Notes: a model not told the origin generated them from the letters alone. Shown: positions 16,703 through 28,844, counted from the stretch's first letter. The stretch is 64,000 nt of DNA from Gymnodinialimonas ceratoperidinii (GCF_019297855.1 NZ_CP079194.1:3025501-3089500); one strand, 5' to 3'. A program made the numbers and translations.

Positions 16703-18151
16703 CTAGCGCAGGAGCATCGCGGCAGCGGTTTCGGCCGACGCCTCGATCCCGAACAGGTTGATGCCGGGGATCCAGCCCAGGCCGATGATCGCCGCCATGG
16801 CGATCAGGCCGATGTAGGGCACCAGAGCCATCTTGCCGTCCAAGCCTTCCCGCTCTTCGCCGAAATACATCAGGTAAACGATGCGGATATAGTAATACGC
16901 ACCGATGACCGAGGCGATCACGCCGCCCACGGCGACCCAGATCAGGCCCGCCTCAATTGCCGCCAGAAGCACCGCGTATTTGGCGAAAAAGCCCAGAAGC
17001 GGCGGCACACCGGCCAGCGAGAACATCATGACCAGAAGCGCCAGCGCCTTGGTCGGCTCCTTGTTGGCGAGGCCGGACAGTGAGGAGATTTCGGTGACAT
17101 GACGGCCGTCCCGCTCCATCGACAGGATGAAGGCGAAGGTGCCGATATTCATCACCACGTAGATCGCCAAGTAGATCAGCATCGCCTCCACTCCGACGGC
17201 GGTGCCGGCCGCGAGGCCCATCAGGGCAAACCCCATGTGCGAGATCGAGGAATAGGCCATCAGGCGCTTGATGTCGGTCTGGCCGATCGCGGCAATCGCG
17301 CCGAGGAACATGGAGACAACCGCGAGGAAGGCCACGATCTGCTGCCAGTCTCCGACGACGCCGCCGAAGGCATCGTGGACAACGCGGGCAAAGAGCGCCA
17401 TCGCGGCAATCTTCGGCGCGGTCGCGAAGAGCGCGGTGATCGGCGTGGGAGAGCCCTCGTAGACGTCAGGGGTCCACATGTGGAACGGCGCGGCAGAGAC
17501 CTTGAAGGCCAGACCGGCCGTGATGAAAACAAGGCCGAAGAGCATGCCGAGCGGCATGTCACCCCCCTGCGCGGCGTCGATGATACCGATGAACTGCGTG
17601 GTCCCGGCAAAGCCGTAGGTCAGCGACGCGCCATAGAGCAAGAGGCCCGACGACAAGGCGCCGAGGACGAAGTACTTCAAGCCGGCTTCGGTCGAACGCA
17701 CGCTGTCGCGGCGCATGGCGGCCACGACGTAGAGCGACAGCGATTGCAACTCCAACCCCATGTAGAGCGCGATCAGGTCGCCGGCGGAGACCATGATCAT
17801 CATGCCCACGACGGCCAGAATGATCAGCACCGGGAACTCGAACCGCAGAAGATCGGCCTTGGCCATGAAATCCTGGCTGATCACGAGGATTGCAGCCGCC
17901 GACAAGAGGATCGCGACCTTGGCGAAGCGCGAGAAGGCGTCCTCGACAAACATCCCGTCGAAGGCAATACGGGCACCCTCTCCGGTCACGCCGATGTAGA
18001 AGGCCATGACGACGAACATGGCCGCCGTGGCCCAACACATCCCCGCGGCCATCGCGTCCTTGGACGTGTAGACCGCGATCAGAAGCCCCGCCATCGCGAA
18101 GAGCGACAGGACAATCTCGGGCGTCAGAATGGCAAGATCAGCAGAGATCAT
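16703..18151 (-). CDS. nuoN: NADH-quinone oxidoreductase subunit N
   Basis: Antiporter-like membrane subunit of complex I, 482 residues, with about 14 hydrophobic segments. Recognisable blocks are [22 protein letters not shown] (about 215-236) and [21 protein letters not shown] (about 293-313). It is the last nuo subunit gene. Eleven bases separate it from nuoM. Confidence 0.95.
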   Translation of the reverse strand: MISADLAILTPEIVLSLFAMAGLLIAVYTSKDAMAAGMCWATAAMFVVMAFYIGVTGEGARIAFDGMFVEDAFSRFAKVAILLSAAAILVISQDFMAKADLLRFEFPVLIILAVVGMMIMVSAGDLIALYMGLELQSLSLYVVAAMRRDSVRSTEAGLKYFVLGALSSGLLLYGASLTYGFAGTTQFIGIIDAAQGGDMPLGMLFGLVFITAGLAFKVSAAPFHMWTPDVYEGSPTPITALFATAPKIAAMALFARVVHDAFGGVVGDWQQIVAFLAVVSMFLGAIAAIGQTDIKRLMAYSSISHMGFALMGLAAGTAVGVEAMLIYLAIYVVMNIGTFAFILSMERDGRHVTEISSLSGLANKEPTKALALLVMMFSLAGVPPLLGFFAKYAVLLAAIEAGLIWVAVGGVIASVIGAYYYIRIVYLMYFGEEREGLDGKMALVPYIGLIAMAAIIGLGWIPGINLFGIEASAETAAAMLLR

Positions 18152-18162
18152 GGCGGCAGTCC

Positions 18163-19707
18163 TCAGTGGCTGGCAGCGATGGCGGTGTGGGGCTCATAAG
18201 CCGCCACGGCCACATCGTAATTTTCGACAAGGGCAGAAACCGAGGGCCCGATCACGTCGGTCACAAGGCTCGGATAGACGCCCAAAAGGATCGTCATGAT
18301 GATCAGCGGCGCGAAGATGGCGCGCTCGCGGCCGGTCATGTCGGTGATGGATTTCAGGCTTTCCTTGATCAGGTCTCCGAAGACGACCCGGCGGTAGAGC
18401 CAGAGCGCGTAGGACGCCGAGAGGATCACCCCGGTACAGGCCAACAGGCCGACCCAGGTGTTGACCTGGAAGACGCCGATCAGGGTCAGGAATTCACCCA
18501 CGAAGCCCGATGTGCCGGGCAGGCCGACGTTGGCCATGGTGAACAGCATGAAGACCGCCGCATAGGCCGGCATCCGCACGACAAGGCCGCCATAGGCATC
18601 AATCTCGCGGGTGTGCATCCGGTCGTAGATCACGCCCACGCACAGGAAGAGCGCGCCCGAGATGAAGCCGTGGGAGATCATCTGGAAGATCGCACCGTCC
18701 ACGCCGTTCTGGTTCGCGGCAAAAATGCCCATGGTCACGAAGCCCATGTGCGCGACCGAGGAATAGGCGATCAGCTTCTTCATGTCCTCCTGCACCATCG
18801 CCACCAGCGAGGTGTAGATGATCGCGATCACGGACAGCCAGAGCACCAGCGGCGCCATCAGGTCGGAGGCCACCGGGAACATCGGCAGCGAGAAGCGCAG
18901 GAAACCGTAGCCGCCCATCTTCAGAAGGATCGCGGCCAGCACAACGGAACCCGCCGTGGGCGCCTGAACGTGCGCGTCGGGCAGCCAGGTATGGACCGGC
19001 CACATTGGCATCTTCACCGCGAAGGAGGCGAAGAAGGCGAGGAACAGCATCGTCTGCAATCCGCCGACAACGGTGAAGCCCAGAACCTCGAAGCTGTTGG
19101 TGCCGAAGTTGTGGCTCAGCAGCGTCGGAATGTCGGTGGTGCCGGCGTCGACATACATGGCGATCATGGCCACCAGCATCAGCACCGAGCCGAGGAAGGT
19201 GTAGAGGAAGAACTTGAAGCTCGCATAAATCCGGTTCGCTCCGCCCCAGATACCGATGATCAGGAACATCGGGATCAGGCCAGCCTCGAAGAAGAGGTAG
19301 AATAGCACCATGTCGAGCGCCACGAAGACACCGATCATCAGCGTCTCGAGGATCAGCAGCGCGATCATGTATTCCTTGACCCGGTGGGTCACACCCCAAC
19401 AGGCGGCGATGGTGATCGGCATCAGGAAGGTGGTCAGCATCACGAAGAGGATCGAGATGCCGTCGACACCGACCTTGTAGGTCAGACCGAACATCCACTC
19501 GGTCTCTTCCACCTGCTGGAAGCCGGTGTTGGACGTGTCGAAGCCGGTCAGCAGGAAAATCGACACGAGGAAGGTCGCGGCGGTGGCGGCAAAGGCCAAC
19601 CGCTTGGCGTTCAACTGCGCCGCTTCATCCTCGCCGCGCAGGAACACGGCCATGATGATCGCTGCCACCAGCGGCAGGAATGTGACGATGGAGATCAAGT
19701 TATCCAT
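18163..19707 (-). CDS. nuoM: NADH-quinone oxidoreductase subunit M
   Basis: Proton-pumping antiporter-like subunit of complex I, 514 residues. Diagnostic blocks are [18 protein letters not shown] (about 136-153), [23 protein letters not shown] (about 227-249) and [17 protein letters not shown] (about 306-322). The lysines and glutamate expected for proton transfer lie in these blocks. Confidence 0.96.
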   Translation of the reverse strand: MDNLISIVTFLPLVAAIIMAVFLRGEDEAAQLNAKRLAFAATAATFLVSIFLLTGFDTSNTGFQQVEETEWMFGLTYKVGVDGISILFVMLTTFLMPITIAACWGVTHRVKEYMIALLILETLMIGVFVALDMVLFYLFFEAGLIPMFLIIGIWGGANRIYASFKFFLYTFLGSVLMLVAMIAMYVDAGTTDIPTLLSHNFGTNSFEVLGFTVVGGLQTMLFLAFFASFAVKMPMWPVHTWLPDAHVQAPTAGSVVLAAILLKMGGYGFLRFSLPMFPVASDLMAPLVLWLSVIAIIYTSLVAMVQEDMKKLIAYSSVAHMGFVTMGIFAANQNGVDGAIFQMISHGFISGALFLCVGVIYDRMHTREIDAYGGLVVRMPAYAAVFMLFTMANVGLPGTSGFVGEFLTLIGVFQVNTWVGLLACTGVILSASYALWLYRRVVFGDLIKESLKSITDMTGRERAIFAPLIIMTILLGVYPSLVTDVIGPSVSALVENYDVAVAAYEPHTAIAASH

Positions 19708-19713
19708 GATGCC

Positions 19714-21903
19714 TTACCCTGCGCTCAACGTGACGAAGGTGATCAGGACAACGAGCCCCACGACCATCGCGAACGCGTAGTGGAAGATGTAGCCCGACTG
19801 GGCCCGGCCCGCGAGCCGCGTGAAGAAGGGGATGATCCCCATGGCCAGCCCGTTGATGCCGCCGTCGATCGTGTCGCGATCACCGCGGTGCCAGAGGAAC
19901 CGGCCAATGGCCTGCGCCGGGCGCACGAAGATGAAGTCGTAGGCTTCGTCAAAGTACCACTTGTTCAGCAGGAAATTGTAGAGCGGCCGCTGCTGCTGCG
20001 CGAGGCGACCGGGCAGCGACGGGTTCACGATGTAGAACAGGAATGCCGTCAGGAAGCCGCCGAGCATCGCGAAGAACGGCGCGAGCTTGACCCATGTGGG
20101 CACCGAATGGGCATCGTTGAGCACGTGGTTGTCGGGGCCATGGTGGATGGCGCCCTCTCCCGGTGCGCCGGTGAAGACGTAGTGCGCCTCGGCGTAGCTG
20201 TCGCCCGCGTAGGCTGCGTCGGCCAGATCCTCGTCGCCATGGGCCTCATCGGCCACGACCTCTGTGTCGTGATCGTCCTCGACCAGCGCCTCGGTCGCCA
20301 GTGCGTCCTCGCCGTGAGTCTCCTCGGCATGGTCGTCACCGTGAGACTCTTCCGCGTAGGGGACGCCGAAGAACTGCGCCACGTAGTTGGTTTTGCCGAA
20401 GAAGCTGCCGTACCAGACCATACCGGCGAAGACCGCACCGATGGCCAACACGCCGAGTGGGATCAGCATCGTCATCGGGCTCTCATGGGCATGGTCATGG
20501 GTGTGCTTGTTGCCTCGCGCCTCGCCGAAGAAGGTGAGGAACATCAGGCGCCAGGAGTAGAAGCTGGTGAACAGCGCGCCCACGACCAATGCCCAGAAGG
20601 CGAAGGTGCCCAGATCTCCGCCGAAGGCGAAGGCGCTCTCGATCACCGCGTCCTTGGAGACGAAGCCTGCGAAGCCCACGGGGAAACCGAAGTAGAGCAG
20701 CGGGATACCGACGCCGGTGATGGCCAGCGTGCCGATCATCATCGCCCAGAAGGTATAGGGGATCTTGTGGCGCAACCCGCCGTAGTTCCGCATGTCCTGC
20801 TCGTGGTGCATCGCGTGGATGACCGAGCCCGCGCCGAGGAACAGCATCGCCTTGAAGAAGGCGTGGGTCAGCAGGTGGAACATGGCGACCGAGTAGACGC
20901 CGACGCCCGCGGCCACGAACATGTAGCCGAGCTGCGACATCGTCGAATAGGCGATGACGCGCTTGATGTCGTTCTGCACGAGGCCGATCGTGGCGGCCAC
21001 GAAGGCCGAGAGCGCGCCTACGATGATGATGAAATTGCCCGCCAGCGGCGCGTATTCGATGATCGGAGACATGCGGCAGACGAGGAAGACGCCCGCCGTC
21101 ACCATGGTTGCGGCGTGGATCAGGGCCGACACCGGGGTCGGGCCTTCCATCGCGTCCGGCAGCCATGTGTGCAGGAAGAGCTGCGCGGATTTACCCATCG
21201 CGCCGATGAACAGCAGGAAGGCGATGGTCTCGGCCGCGTTCAGCTCCATCCCGAGGAAGGTGATGGTCATCTCCGCCAGCTCCGCGCCCATGGGCAGGAT
21301 CACGTCGAACTGGATCGAGTCGGTCATCCAGAACAGGGCGAAGATGCCGAGCAGGAAGCCGAAGTCGCCCACGCGGTTGACGATGAAGGCTTTCATCGCC
21401 GCGGCACCGGCCGAGGGCTTGCGGTAGTAGAAACCGATCAGAAGATACGAGGCGACGCCCACGCCTTCCCAACCGAAGAACAGCTGCAGCAGGTTGTCGG
21501 CTGTCACCAGCATCAACATGGTGAAGGTGAAGAACGACAGGTAGGCGAAGAACCGGGGGCGGTAGCTTTCGCCCTCCTTGAAGTTCTCGTCATGGGCCAT
21601 GTAGCCGAAGGAATAGAGGTGCACGAGCGCCGAGACCGAGGTGATCACGATCAGCATGATCGCGGTCAGGCGGTCCACCCGGATCGCCCAATCGGTGAAG
21701 AGCGTGCCGCTCTCGATCCAGGTCATGATCGAACGGGTGTAGGTCTCGCCGTCGAAGCCGAGGAACACGATCCACGACAGCAAGCAGGACAGGAACAGGA
21801 AGGCGGTCGCGACAACGCAGGCCGCCTGTTCGCCGATCAGGCGCCAGGCGAAACCGCAGATCAGAGCGCCAACGAGGGGCGAGAAGAGTAGGATCGTTTC
21901 CAT
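19714..21903 (-). CDS. nuoL: NADH-quinone oxidoreductase subunit L, with acidic His-rich insert
   Basis: Distal proton-pumping subunit of complex I, 729 residues against 613 in E. coli. Core blocks are [23 protein letters not shown] (about 142-164), [33 protein letters not shown] (about 236-268) and [17 protein letters not shown]. The extra length is mainly a hydrophilic stretch beginning at HTHDHAHE (about 469) and continuing as an Asp/Glu/His-rich loop at about 515-565, before the final helices. Confidence 0.95.
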   Translation of the reverse strand: METILLFSPLVGALICGFAWRLIGEQAACVVATAFLFLSCLLSWIVFLGFDGETYTRSIMTWIESGTLFTDWAIRVDRLTAIMLIVITSVSALVHLYSFGYMAHDENFKEGESYRPRFFAYLSFFTFTMLMLVTADNLLQLFFGWEGVGVASYLLIGFYYRKPSAGAAAMKAFIVNRVGDFGFLLGIFALFWMTDSIQFDVILPMGAELAEMTITFLGMELNAAETIAFLLFIGAMGKSAQLFLHTWLPDAMEGPTPVSALIHAATMVTAGVFLVCRMSPIIEYAPLAGNFIIIVGALSAFVAATIGLVQNDIKRVIAYSTMSQLGYMFVAAGVGVYSVAMFHLLTHAFFKAMLFLGAGSVIHAMHHEQDMRNYGGLRHKIPYTFWAMMIGTLAITGVGIPLLYFGFPVGFAGFVSKDAVIESAFAFGGDLGTFAFWALVVGALFTSFYSWRLMFLTFFGEARGNKHTHDHAHESPMTMLIPLGVLAIGAVFAGMVWYGSFFGKTNYVAQFFGVPYAEESHGDDHAEETHGEDALATEALVEDDHDTEVVADEAHGDEDLADAAYAGDSYAEAHYVFTGAPGEGAIHHGPDNHVLNDAHSVPTWVKLAPFFAMLGGFLTAFLFYIVNPSLPGRLAQQQRPLYNFLLNKWYFDEAYDFIFVRPAQAIGRFLWHRGDRDTIDGGINGLAMGIIPFFTRLAGRAQSGYIFHYAFAMVVGLVVLITFVTLSAG

Positions 21904-21909
21904 GTGTCC

Positions 21910-22218
21910 TTAACCCTTCATGTTCGAGACGTCTTCGACGTCGACCGTGCCACGGTTGCGGAAGTAACAGACGAGGATGGCCAGGCCGATGGCGGCCTCG
22001 GCGGCGGCAATCGTCAGGATGAACAGCGTGAACACCTGCCCCGTCAGATCGCCGAGAAAGGACGAGAAGGCGACCATGTTGATGTTGACCGACAACAGCA
22101 TCAGTTCCAGCGACATCAGGATGATGATGACGTTCTTGCGGTTCAGGAAGATGCCAAAAATACCGATGACGAACAGCGCAGCTGCCACCGTCAGATAATG
22201 TTCGAGACCTATGGTCAT
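21910..22218 (-). CDS. nuoK: NADH-quinone oxidoreductase subunit K
   Basis: 102-residue membrane subunit with three hydrophobic segments. [19 protein letters not shown] (about 29-47) holds the conserved membrane Glu, and a second Glu lies in [13 protein letters not shown]. It is six bases from nuoL and 122 bases from nuoJ. That gap holds a small GGGGCC-TCA-GGCCCC hairpin (22232-22246) and nothing coding. Confidence 0.95.
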   Translation of the reverse strand: MTIGLEHYLTVAAALFVIGIFGIFLNRKNVIIILMSLELMLLSVNINMVAFSSFLGDLTGQVFTLFILTIAAAEAAIGLAILVCYFRNRGTVDVEDVSNMKG

Positions 22219-22340
22219 TCGTTGTCCCTCCGGGGCCTCAGGCCCCCATCGTCTGTCCGGGTTGCCCCGGTGCTTTTGTCTGTCGCGCCGCGTTGGGCGC
22301 CCGGACCGGCGATTGCGCCGCCCGGTGTCATCGTCTCGGC

Positions 22341-22955
22341 CTAGAGGCCTTGGCCCGGCTTCACGTCTTTCAGCTCCATCGCCTTGGCCGGATCGCGCAT
22401 CATCTGCGCCACGATGTCCTGCCGTTTCACGTCCACCCGGTGGCGCAGCGTCAGAACGATGGCGCCGACCATGGCGACCAGAAGGATCAGGCCCGAAAGC
22501 TGGAAGGCGAGGAAGAAGTCATCGTAAACGATCTGGCCAAGCGCCTGCGTGTTATGGGCTTCGTCCATTGCGGGCACGGGGCTGCCAAGGCGTCCCTCGA
22601 CGCCATCGGAATAGGTCCAGGAGCCGAAGGCCAGCGTCAGTTGCATCAGCAAAACGACCCCGATCAGGCCGCCAAGGGGCACGTATTTCGCCATCTCCGC
22701 CTTCAACTCGGCGAAATCGACGTCGAGCATCATCACCACGAAGAGGAACAGGACCGCGACGGCGCCGACATAGACGATCACCATCAGCATCGCGACGAAT
22801 TCCGCGCCCAGAAGCACGAAGAGGCCGGCCGAGGACAGGAATGCGAGGATCAGCCAGAGCACCGAATGCACCGGGTTTTTCGAGGTCACCGTGAACAGGC
22901 CACCTGCGATCACCGAAAGCGCAAAGAGGTAGAAGGTGAAATCTGCAATGGTCAT
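22341..22955 (-). CDS. nuoJ: NADH-quinone oxidoreductase subunit J
   Basis: 204-residue membrane subunit with five hydrophobic segments. [57 protein letters not shown] covers the conserved helices 2-3, including the pi-bulge region [15 protein letters not shown]. The last 30 residues are cytosolic and charged. One base separates it from the CMD-like gene. Confidence 0.95.
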   Translation of the reverse strand: MTIADFTFYLFALSVIAGGLFTVTSKNPVHSVLWLILAFLSSAGLFVLLGAEFVAMLMVIVYVGAVAVLFLFVVMMLDVDFAELKAEMAKYVPLGGLIGVVLLMQLTLAFGSWTYSDGVEGRLGSPVPAMDEAHNTQALGQIVYDDFFLAFQLSGLILLVAMVGAIVLTLRHRVDVKRQDIVAQMMRDPAKAMELKDVKPGQGL

Positions 22956-22956
22956 C

Positions 22957-23385
22957 TCAGTCGTCCCCTCCGGAGGCGCTTCCGCCCCCTTCTCCGTCGA
23001 TGGCCTCTTTAGCCAAATTCATCGCCTTGTTCATCGCGGGCATGCCGCCGAACAGGCTGGCGAGACCGATGGTCTCGGCGATTTCCTGCGGCGTCGCGCC
23101 GACCGAAAGCGCCTGCCGCACCGTCATGCGGACCTGCGGCTCGGCCACGGCGCCCTGGATCGTGAGACCCTGCAGCGTCAGCAACAGCCGTGTCTTGGCC
23201 TCCAACCCCTCGGGGTTGAACTGCTTGCCCATGAAGGCTTCCAGCATCTCGGGCGGGACCTGCGGCCACAGCTTCTCGATCTGGGTCGCAGACATCGCCG
23301 GCGCAGCGGCCTTCAGCCAGGTCTGCGTCATTTCCTGCGTCTGCCTGAACAGCGCTTCAAACGGGTTTTGCGGGGCGTCACTCAT
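22957..23385 (-). CDS. Carboxymuconolactone decarboxylase-like protein within the nuo operon
   Basis: 142 residues, predicted all-helical CMD/AhpD-like fold: [62 protein letters not shown] reads like the AhpD-type core, but the CxxC redox motif of AhpD is missing. The stop overlaps the region next to nuoJ, and its start overlaps the nuoI stop by four bases, so it is expressed with complex I. Its role there is unknown. Confidence 0.8.
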   Translation of the reverse strand: MSDAPQNPFEALFRQTQEMTQTWLKAAAPAMSATQIEKLWPQVPPEMLEAFMGKQFNPEGLEAKTRLLLTLQGLTIQGAVAEPQVRMTVRQALSVGATPQEIAETIGLASLFGGMPAMNKAMNLAKEAIDGEGGGSASGGDD

Positions 23386-23876
23386 CGGTAGGGCGCATCC
23401 AGCTCGAGGTTATGGGCAATCGCGGATTCCCAACGCTCACCATTCGCGAGCAGCTTTTCCTTGTCGTAGTAAAGCTCTTCGCGGGTCTCGGTGGCGAACT
23501 CGAAGTTCGGGCCTTCCACGATGGCATCGACCGGGCAGGCTTCCTGGCAGAAACCGCAGTAGATGCACTTGGTCATGTCGATGTCATAGCGCGTCGTGCG
23601 GCGCGACCCATCTTCACGGGGCTCCGCGTCGATCGTGATCGCCTGTGCCGGGCAGATCGCTTCGCAGAGTTTGCAGGCGATGCAACGCTCTTCCCCGTTG
23701 GGATAGCGGCGCAGGGCGTGCTCACCGCGGAAACGGGGCGACAGAGGCCCCTTCTCGTGCGGGTAATTGATCGTCACCTTGGGCGAGAAGAAGTACTTGA
23801 AGCCCAGTTTGAAGCCTTTGAAAAAATCCGCCAGCAGGAAGTATTTAGCGGCGCGGGTATAGTCGATCTGCGTCAT
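23382..23876 (-). CDS. nuoI: NADH-quinone oxidoreductase subunit I
   Basis: Peripheral-arm subunit, 164 residues, carrying two [4Fe-4S] clusters (N6a/N6b). Ligands are Cys65, 68, 71, 75 ([12 protein letters not shown]) and Cys104, 107, 110, 114 ([12 protein letters not shown]). The N-terminal 40 residues form the amphipathic membrane-associated part. Three bases separate it from nuoH. Confidence 0.97.
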   Translation of the reverse strand: MTQIDYTRAAKYFLLADFFKGFKLGFKYFFSPKVTINYPHEKGPLSPRFRGEHALRRYPNGEERCIACKLCEAICPAQAITIDAEPREDGSRRTTRYDIDMTKCIYCGFCQEACPVDAIVEGPNFEFATETREELYYDKEKLLANGERWESAIAHNLELDAPYR

Positions 23877-23879
23877 GGC

Positions 23880-24920
23880 TTAACCTCCAACGGCGAAGCG
23901 GGCCCAGAAGCCGCCAAGCACTTCGTAACGGGCCATGAAGGCCACGAACACAACCCAGAACAGGCTGAACGGCAGGAACACCTTCCACCCCAGGCGCATC
24001 AACTGGTCATAGCGGTAGCGCGGCACGATGGCCTTCACCATCGAGAACATGAAGAACACGCCGAGCATCTTCAGGATCATCCACAGCACGCCATCGGGCA
24101 GGCCGGGGATCGGCGACAGCCAGCCGCCGAAGAACAAAAGCGTGGTCAGCGCGCACATCAGCACGACCGCGACAAGCTCGCCGATCATGAACAGCAGGAA
24201 CGGGGTCGAGGAATATTCCACCTGGTAACCCGCCACCAGTTCGGCCTCGGCCTCGGGCAGGTCGAACGGCGGGCGGTTGGTCTCGGCCAGTGCCGAGATG
24301 AAGAACAGGAACAGCATCGGGAAGTGCGGCAGGAAGTACCAGTTCAGCAACCCGAAGTCGCCGTCCTGCGCATGGACGATGGCAGTGAGGTTCATCGAGC
24401 CGGTCGAGATGATCACACCGATGATGATCAGGCCGATGGAGACCTCGTAGGAGATCATTTGTGCCGCCGAACGAAGCGACCCGAGGAACGGGTACTTCGA
24501 GTTCGAGGCCCAACCGCCCATGATCACGCCGTAAACCTCCAGCGAGGAAACCGCGAAGACATAAAGCACCGCGACGTTGAGGCTCGACAGAACCCAACCG
24601 TCGTTGAACGGGATCACGGCCCAGGCGATCAGCGCCATGACAAGGCTGACGATCGGTGCGAGGAAATAGACCGCGCGATCAGCGCCCGCGGGCACCACGA
24701 TTTCCTTGACGATATACTTGATGAAATCCGCAAAGCTTTGCAGCAGGCCGAAGGCGCCCACGACGTTGGGGCCTTTCCGCATCATCACGGCGGCCCAGAT
24801 CTTCCGGTCGGCGTACATCAGGAACGCCAAGGCGACCAGAAGCGGCACGACAAGCAGCAAGCACTGCAACAGGATCAGCAGGCCCATGCCCAATGTTGTC
24901 TCGGTGAAAAACTCTACCAT
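23880..24920 (-). CDS. nuoH: NADH-quinone oxidoreductase subunit H
   Basis: Membrane subunit at the quinone site, 346 residues, eight or more hydrophobic segments. Conserved blocks are [23 protein letters not shown] (about 47-69), [24 protein letters not shown] (about 137-160) and [23 protein letters not shown] (about 215-237). Confidence 0.96.
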   Translation of the reverse strand: MVEFFTETTLGMGLLILLQCLLLVVPLLVALAFLMYADRKIWAAVMMRKGPNVVGAFGLLQSFADFIKYIVKEIVVPAGADRAVYFLAPIVSLVMALIAWAVIPFNDGWVLSSLNVAVLYVFAVSSLEVYGVIMGGWASNSKYPFLGSLRSAAQMISYEVSIGLIIIGVIISTGSMNLTAIVHAQDGDFGLLNWYFLPHFPMLFLFFISALAETNRPPFDLPEAEAELVAGYQVEYSSTPFLLFMIGELVAVVLMCALTTLLFFGGWLSPIPGLPDGVLWMILKMLGVFFMFSMVKAIVPRYRYDQLMRLGWKVFLPFSLFWVVFVAFMARYEVLGGFWARFAVGG

Positions 24921-24930
24921 GGGGCGTCCC

Positions 24931-25359
24931 TTAAACCGTCGGTATCCCTTGCTCTGCGCAATCGGCCGTCACTACTTCCGCTTCGAGGGTTTGCAAACCC
25001 CGGGGCAGGTCCGGCGAGATGGTGTAAACCGCATCTGCGGCCCAAACGCCACCCTCTTCCGTAATAGTTGTGCGCACATGTCGCGCAAAGGAATATCCCC
25101 GGATCAGCGTGTATTGTGCTGCCGCGCAGCGGGCATAGGCATCCAGATCGGCGCGCGTCGCGACACCGGTCATCTGTGCCCGGAAATTCACCAGATCCTC
25201 GTCCAGCAGACGCGTTTCCACCCCGTCGTATGTCGCGGGCGGTGCCTCTTGCAGCGTCGGGCCGTCGCTGGCGGGCTGACAGCCTGCCATTGCAACGGAG
25301 ACCGCGCCGATTCCGGCGAGGATGGACAAGCGCGCGGCGTGGCGCGGGGCGAGCCCCAC
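24931..25359 (-). CDS. Putative lipoprotein between nuoG and nuoH
   Basis: 142 residues from GTG 25359, four bases after the nuoG stop; longer readings would overlap nuoG. An alternative TTG start lies nine codons further in. The signal [16 protein letters not shown] ends in a lipobox (MAGC). The mature part has two further Cys (YARCAAAQY near the middle, TADCAEQ near the end), which could form a disulphide. I do not recognise the family. A 14-bp palindrome GGGTTTGCAAACCC lies inside its coding sequence. Confidence 0.65.
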   Translation of the reverse strand: MGLAPRHAARLSILAGIGAVSVAMAGCQPASDGPTLQEAPPATYDGVETRLLDEDLVNFRAQMTGVATRADLDAYARCAAAQYTLIRGYSFARHVRTTITEEGGVWAADAVYTISPDLPRGLQTLEAEVVTADCAEQGIPTV

Positions 25360-25363
25360 GGCC

Positions 25364-27385
25364 TTACTCCGCCGCGATCGGTTCTTGGCGCCGCGCCTTC
25401 GCGGCGGCGGCAAGCTCGGCCATCAGGGTCGATGCGCGGGCGATCGGGTTGGTCAGGTAATGCTCCGACACCGCCAGAGCGAAGTCGCCCTGCCCCATCT
25501 CGGCCATCGCCAGCGCCTCGCCGCTGTTCTCGACCACTTCGTCGATCATTGCCAGATGGAGTGCGGCTTCGGCCATCGCCTTGCGCAGCGCGCCAAGGGA
25601 ATCGAACGGCAACACGGAGCCGACCTCGGCCGAGAGCGCCCGCAGGATCGCCCAGTTCTCGCGCGCATCGCCGGGAGGGAAGCTGGCGCGCTGTGCCAGT
25701 TGCGGGCGGCCTTCGGTGTTCACGAAGGTGCCGGGCTCCTCGGTATAGGCCGAACCGGGCAGGATCACGTCCGCGCGATGCGCGCCCCGGTCCCCGTGAG
25801 AGCCTTGATAGATCACGAAAGCGCCCGCCGGCACCACGATCTCGTCGGCGCCGAGGTTGTAGACCACGTCCGCGCCGTCAAGCGCGGCCTCCAGACCACC
25901 CTCGGTCACGGCGCCAAGATCCATCGCGCCCACGCGGGCAGCGGCGGTGTGCAGGACCAGCAGCTTGGAGTCGGTCTCGGCACAGAACTTCTGCACATGC
26001 GCCAGAACCGCTTCGCCGTCGTCCCCGATCAGCGCGCCCTGACCCACGATCACGAGGCTCGACTTGCCCTGAACCGACGGGTGAGCGACACCCAATTGAT
26101 CCGAGAGCGCCTTCCGGTCGGTGCCAAGGTGCACATAGTCATAGGTCAGATCGACAGCTTCGCCGATCAGGCCGACCACGGCGCCTTTTGTCCACGCCTT
26201 GCGGATGCGGGCGTTGAGAACCGGGGCCTCGGCGCGCGGGTTGGTGCCCACCAGCATGATCGCCTCGGCGTCGTCGATATCCTCGATGCTCGCCGTGCCG
26301 ACATAGGCGGCGCGGTTGCCCGCGGGCAGCTTGGCGCCATCGGTGCGGCATTCCACGGAACCGCCCTGCCCTTCGACCAGTGATTTCAGGGCAAAGGTGG
26401 CCTCGGTGGACGCCAGATCGCCGACGAGACCGGCGAGTTTGGCGGCGCCCTTGATCTTCTCGGCCGCGAGGCTCATTGCCGTGGCCCAGGTTGCCGGCAC
26501 CAGTTTGCCGTTTTCACGGATGTAGGGTTTGTCGAGGCGTTGGCGGCGCAACCCGTCCCAGACATAGCGGGACTTGTCGCTCAGCCATTCCTCGTTCACG
26601 CCGTCATGGTTGCGCGGCAGGATCCGCATCACTTCGCGGCCCTTGGTGTCGACGCGGATGTTGGAGCCGAGCGCGTCCATCACGTCGACGGATTCGGTCT
26701 TGGTCAGCTCCCACGGACGGGCGGTAAAGCTGTAGGGCTTGTTGGTCAGCGCGCCCACGGGGCAGAGGTCCACGATATTGCCCTGCAACTCCGATTCGAG
26801 CGTCGCGCCGAGGTAGCTGGTGATCTCGGCATCCTCGCCACGGCCGGTCTGGCCCATCTCGGGCATGCCGGCGACTTCACTGATGAACCGCACGCAGCGG
26901 GTGCAGGAGATGCAGCGCGTCATCGCCGTGTCGACCAGCGGGCCGAGGTTCATGTTGTCCACCGCGCGCTTGGGCTCGCGGAAACGCGAGAAGTCCACGC
27001 CATAGGCCATCGCCTGATCCTGAAGATCGCATTCGCCGCCCTGATCGCAGATCGGGCAATCGAGCGGATGGTTGATGAGCAGGAACTCCATCACCCCCTC
27101 GCGGGCCTTTTTTACCATGGGCGAATTGGTCTTCACGACCGGCGGCGCCCCCTCGGGGCCGGGGCGCAGATCGCGCACCTGCATGGCGCAGGAGGCGGCG
27201 GGCTTGGGCGGGCCGCCCACGACCTCAACGAGGCACATGCGGCAGTTGCCGGCGATGGTCAGGCGCTCGTGATAGCAGAAACGGGGGATCTCGATCCCGG
27301 CCTGCTCGCAGGCCTGGATCAGGGTCATGGCGGGATCAACCTCAACCTCTTTATCGTCGATGATAATCGTGCGCAGATCGGTCAT
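25364..27385 (-). CDS. nuoG: NADH-quinone oxidoreductase subunit G
   Basis: Large iron-sulphur subunit, 673 residues. [2Fe-2S] ligands are Cys37, 48, 51 and 66; the His106/Cys110/113/119 cluster is N5 ([15 protein letters not shown]), and a further CISCTRC block lies near 160. A degenerate molybdopterin-oxidoreductase domain follows from about residue 215. At 673 residues it resembles the alphaproteobacterial and mitochondrial form rather than the about 910-residue E. coli one. Confidence 0.96.
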   Translation of the reverse strand: MTDLRTIIIDDKEVEVDPAMTLIQACEQAGIEIPRFCYHERLTIAGNCRMCLVEVVGGPPKPAASCAMQVRDLRPGPEGAPPVVKTNSPMVKKAREGVMEFLLINHPLDCPICDQGGECDLQDQAMAYGVDFSRFREPKRAVDNMNLGPLVDTAMTRCISCTRCVRFISEVAGMPEMGQTGRGEDAEITSYLGATLESELQGNIVDLCPVGALTNKPYSFTARPWELTKTESVDVMDALGSNIRVDTKGREVMRILPRNHDGVNEEWLSDKSRYVWDGLRRQRLDKPYIRENGKLVPATWATAMSLAAEKIKGAAKLAGLVGDLASTEATFALKSLVEGQGGSVECRTDGAKLPAGNRAAYVGTASIEDIDDAEAIMLVGTNPRAEAPVLNARIRKAWTKGAVVGLIGEAVDLTYDYVHLGTDRKALSDQLGVAHPSVQGKSSLVIVGQGALIGDDGEAVLAHVQKFCAETDSKLLVLHTAAARVGAMDLGAVTEGGLEAALDGADVVYNLGADEIVVPAGAFVIYQGSHGDRGAHRADVILPGSAYTEEPGTFVNTEGRPQLAQRASFPPGDARENWAILRALSAEVGSVLPFDSLGALRKAMAEAALHLAMIDEVVENSGEALAMAEMGQGDFALAVSEHYLTNPIARASTLMAELAAAAKARRQEPIAAE

Positions 27386-27448
27386 GGGTCGGTCCCTTTG
27401 TTGGCACGCGCCGTCAGGCGCTAGCGGTCGTTTGACCCGCTTCTACCC

Positions 27449-27880
27449 CTACCGGAGCAATCTGCCAATCTGCGTCCCTGCGGTAATTTCGTCGCGCCCC
27501 ACGCGACAGACCGCTTCTTCCTCACGGTGATCGACGCCACGCTCCGCAAACCACGCGTGCATCACCTCGCGGTAACGCTGCTGTTCCGTGCGATCATCGA
27601 TGAAGGCGCGGATGTCACGACGCGCCACGCCGAGCTCCTCTGCACGGTCCGCCAACCCCTCGGCAAACCCCAGGGCGCGCAAGAGGCGCGGGCTGATGTC
27701 GTCGCATTTGTTCTGGATGTGGCGGCCCACGGCGATCACCGTCAGACCCTCGTGGATCTCCGGATCATCGCGCATGATCTGCCAGCTGTCCGTCTGGGCG
27801 TGACCCGTCGTCGAGAAGAGGCCCACCGCGAGCACGAAGCCTGCAGCTGCCACTATACGAAAGGGGGTAATCATGTTCAT
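27449..27880 (-). CDS. DUF5333-like secreted protein
   Basis: About 144 residues from the ATG at 27880 (AAGGG six to seven bases upstream; two further ATGs in the same frame lie close by). The signal peptide FRIVAAAGFVLAVGLFSTTGHAQ has likely cleavage after AQ. The mature part has two Cys (NKCDDISPRLL and EEAVCRVG) and many charged residues. Its position between nuoF and nuoG fits the DUF5333 proteins I recall from Rhodobacterales nuo operons. Role unknown. Confidence 0.7.
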   Translation of the reverse strand: MNMITPFRIVAAAGFVLAVGLFSTTGHAQTDSWQIMRDDPEIHEGLTVIAVGRHIQNKCDDISPRLLRALGFAEGLADRAEELGVARRDIRAFIDDRTEQQRYREVMHAWFAERGVDHREEEAVCRVGRDEITAGTQIGRLLR

Positions 27881-27979
27881 TGTCATCCCTTGGAAGATAA
27901 GCCCGTTTTCCCGACGCATAGATGCGCGCCGAAGCCCGGGTTATTCAATGTCACAAAGGCGTTATCGGGGTTTTGCGCG

Positions 27980-28360
27980 CTAATCCGCCCCACGGGCGGG
28001 GGCGGCTGAGTGGCCGGGAACCTCGCACCCCGCGGCCGACCATATCCCCTCGTCCCCGGTCTCTCTCCAGCCGAAGAAGAGCGGCACCTGCCGCAGCCCC
28101 TGTTCGAGGCAATAGGCTTCCAGCGCCTGCAACGCGGCGGCGCGCGCCTCGAAGGGCACCGCGCGGCCGTTGACCGTGCGCACGACGAGCCCGCCCTGCA
28201 CCGGCGCGGCATCGAAAGCCGCCGCCTGTGGCGACGCGCCGGGATTTAAGATCGTGACGTCCGGATCGTCCAGAACCCGCAATGGCCCGATGGAGGTGAT
28301 CTGTACCTGCGACGGCATACAGGCGGCCAGCACCAGCGGTACGGCCAGAAGCGTTCTCAT
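27980..28360 (-). CDS. Small lipoprotein in the nuo operon
   Basis: 126 residues beginning MRTLLAVPLVLAAC, a short lipoprotein signal with lipobox LAAC. The mature part has two Cys (EAYCLEQGLRQ and AAGCEVPG) and a sheet-like pattern. I do not recognise the family. It sits between the DUF5333-like gene and a small membrane protein gene in the nuoF-nuoG interval. Confidence 0.65.
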   Translation of the reverse strand: MRTLLAVPLVLAACMPSQVQITSIGPLRVLDDPDVTILNPGASPQAAAFDAAPVQGGLVVRTVNGRAVPFEARAAALQALEAYCLEQGLRQVPLFFGWRETGDEGIWSAAGCEVPGHSAAPARGAD

Positions 28361-28384
28361 GATGGATCCCCCGTGTCGTGCAGG

Positions 28385-28642
28385 CTAGAGGCGCACGCCC
28401 CAGAAGGTGATGATCAACCAGACCAGAAGCGTCAGGAACAACAGGGCGAGCACGATATAGATCGCCGCCTCCATCCGTTCCGGAGTGTTCAACACGATCG
28501 CCACGCCAGACGCGATCATGCCGCCGAGCACAGCGCCCAGAATTGCGCCCCCCACGCCCCATTGGCCGTAGCCGAGGGCCGCGCCGAAGACCGCAAAGGT
28601 CAAATAAATGACTGCCAAGGAATACCAGTACACGCGCACCAT
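28385..28642 (-). CDS. Small membrane protein, 85 residues
   Basis: Begins MVRVYWYSLAVIYLTFAVFG and has three hydrophobic segments (about 5-22, 25-48 and 58-82). I chose the internal ATG 28642 because AAAGGG lies about eight bases upstream; the longer frame back to 28807 looks non-coding. Function unknown. About 200 bases between it and nuoF show no further gene. Confidence 0.65.
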   Translation of the reverse strand: MVRVYWYSLAVIYLTFAVFGAALGYGQWGVGGAILGAVLGGMIASGVAIVLNTPERMEAAIYIVLALLFLTLLVWLIITFWGVRL

Positions 28643-28844
28643 TGTGCTACCCTTTACTCTTGCCCCGCCGGTACGTCGCACGATGCGCGCCCGGTCATTT
28701 TGCGGGCAGAATATGAAAAACAGGGGATTCCAGCAAGATGCGCGCGCCGTTGCCGCCGCAGGTGAGTCCGCCGCGCCACAGGCGCAGGACCCGCCCGCGC
28801 CCGCCACCCGGACGCGCAGTGCGTGATTTGGTCGATAGCGGCGC

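Noticed and set aside
19384..21891. Long plus-strand open frame opposite nuoM and nuoL
   Set aside because: It is a shadow of two highly conserved membrane subunits, with His/Gln/Asp-rich composition.
24983..25000. Single GGGTTTGCAAACCC palindrome as a member of the TTGCAA arrays
   Set aside because: It is an isolated palindrome inside a coding sequence, without neighbours at the 22-23 bp period.
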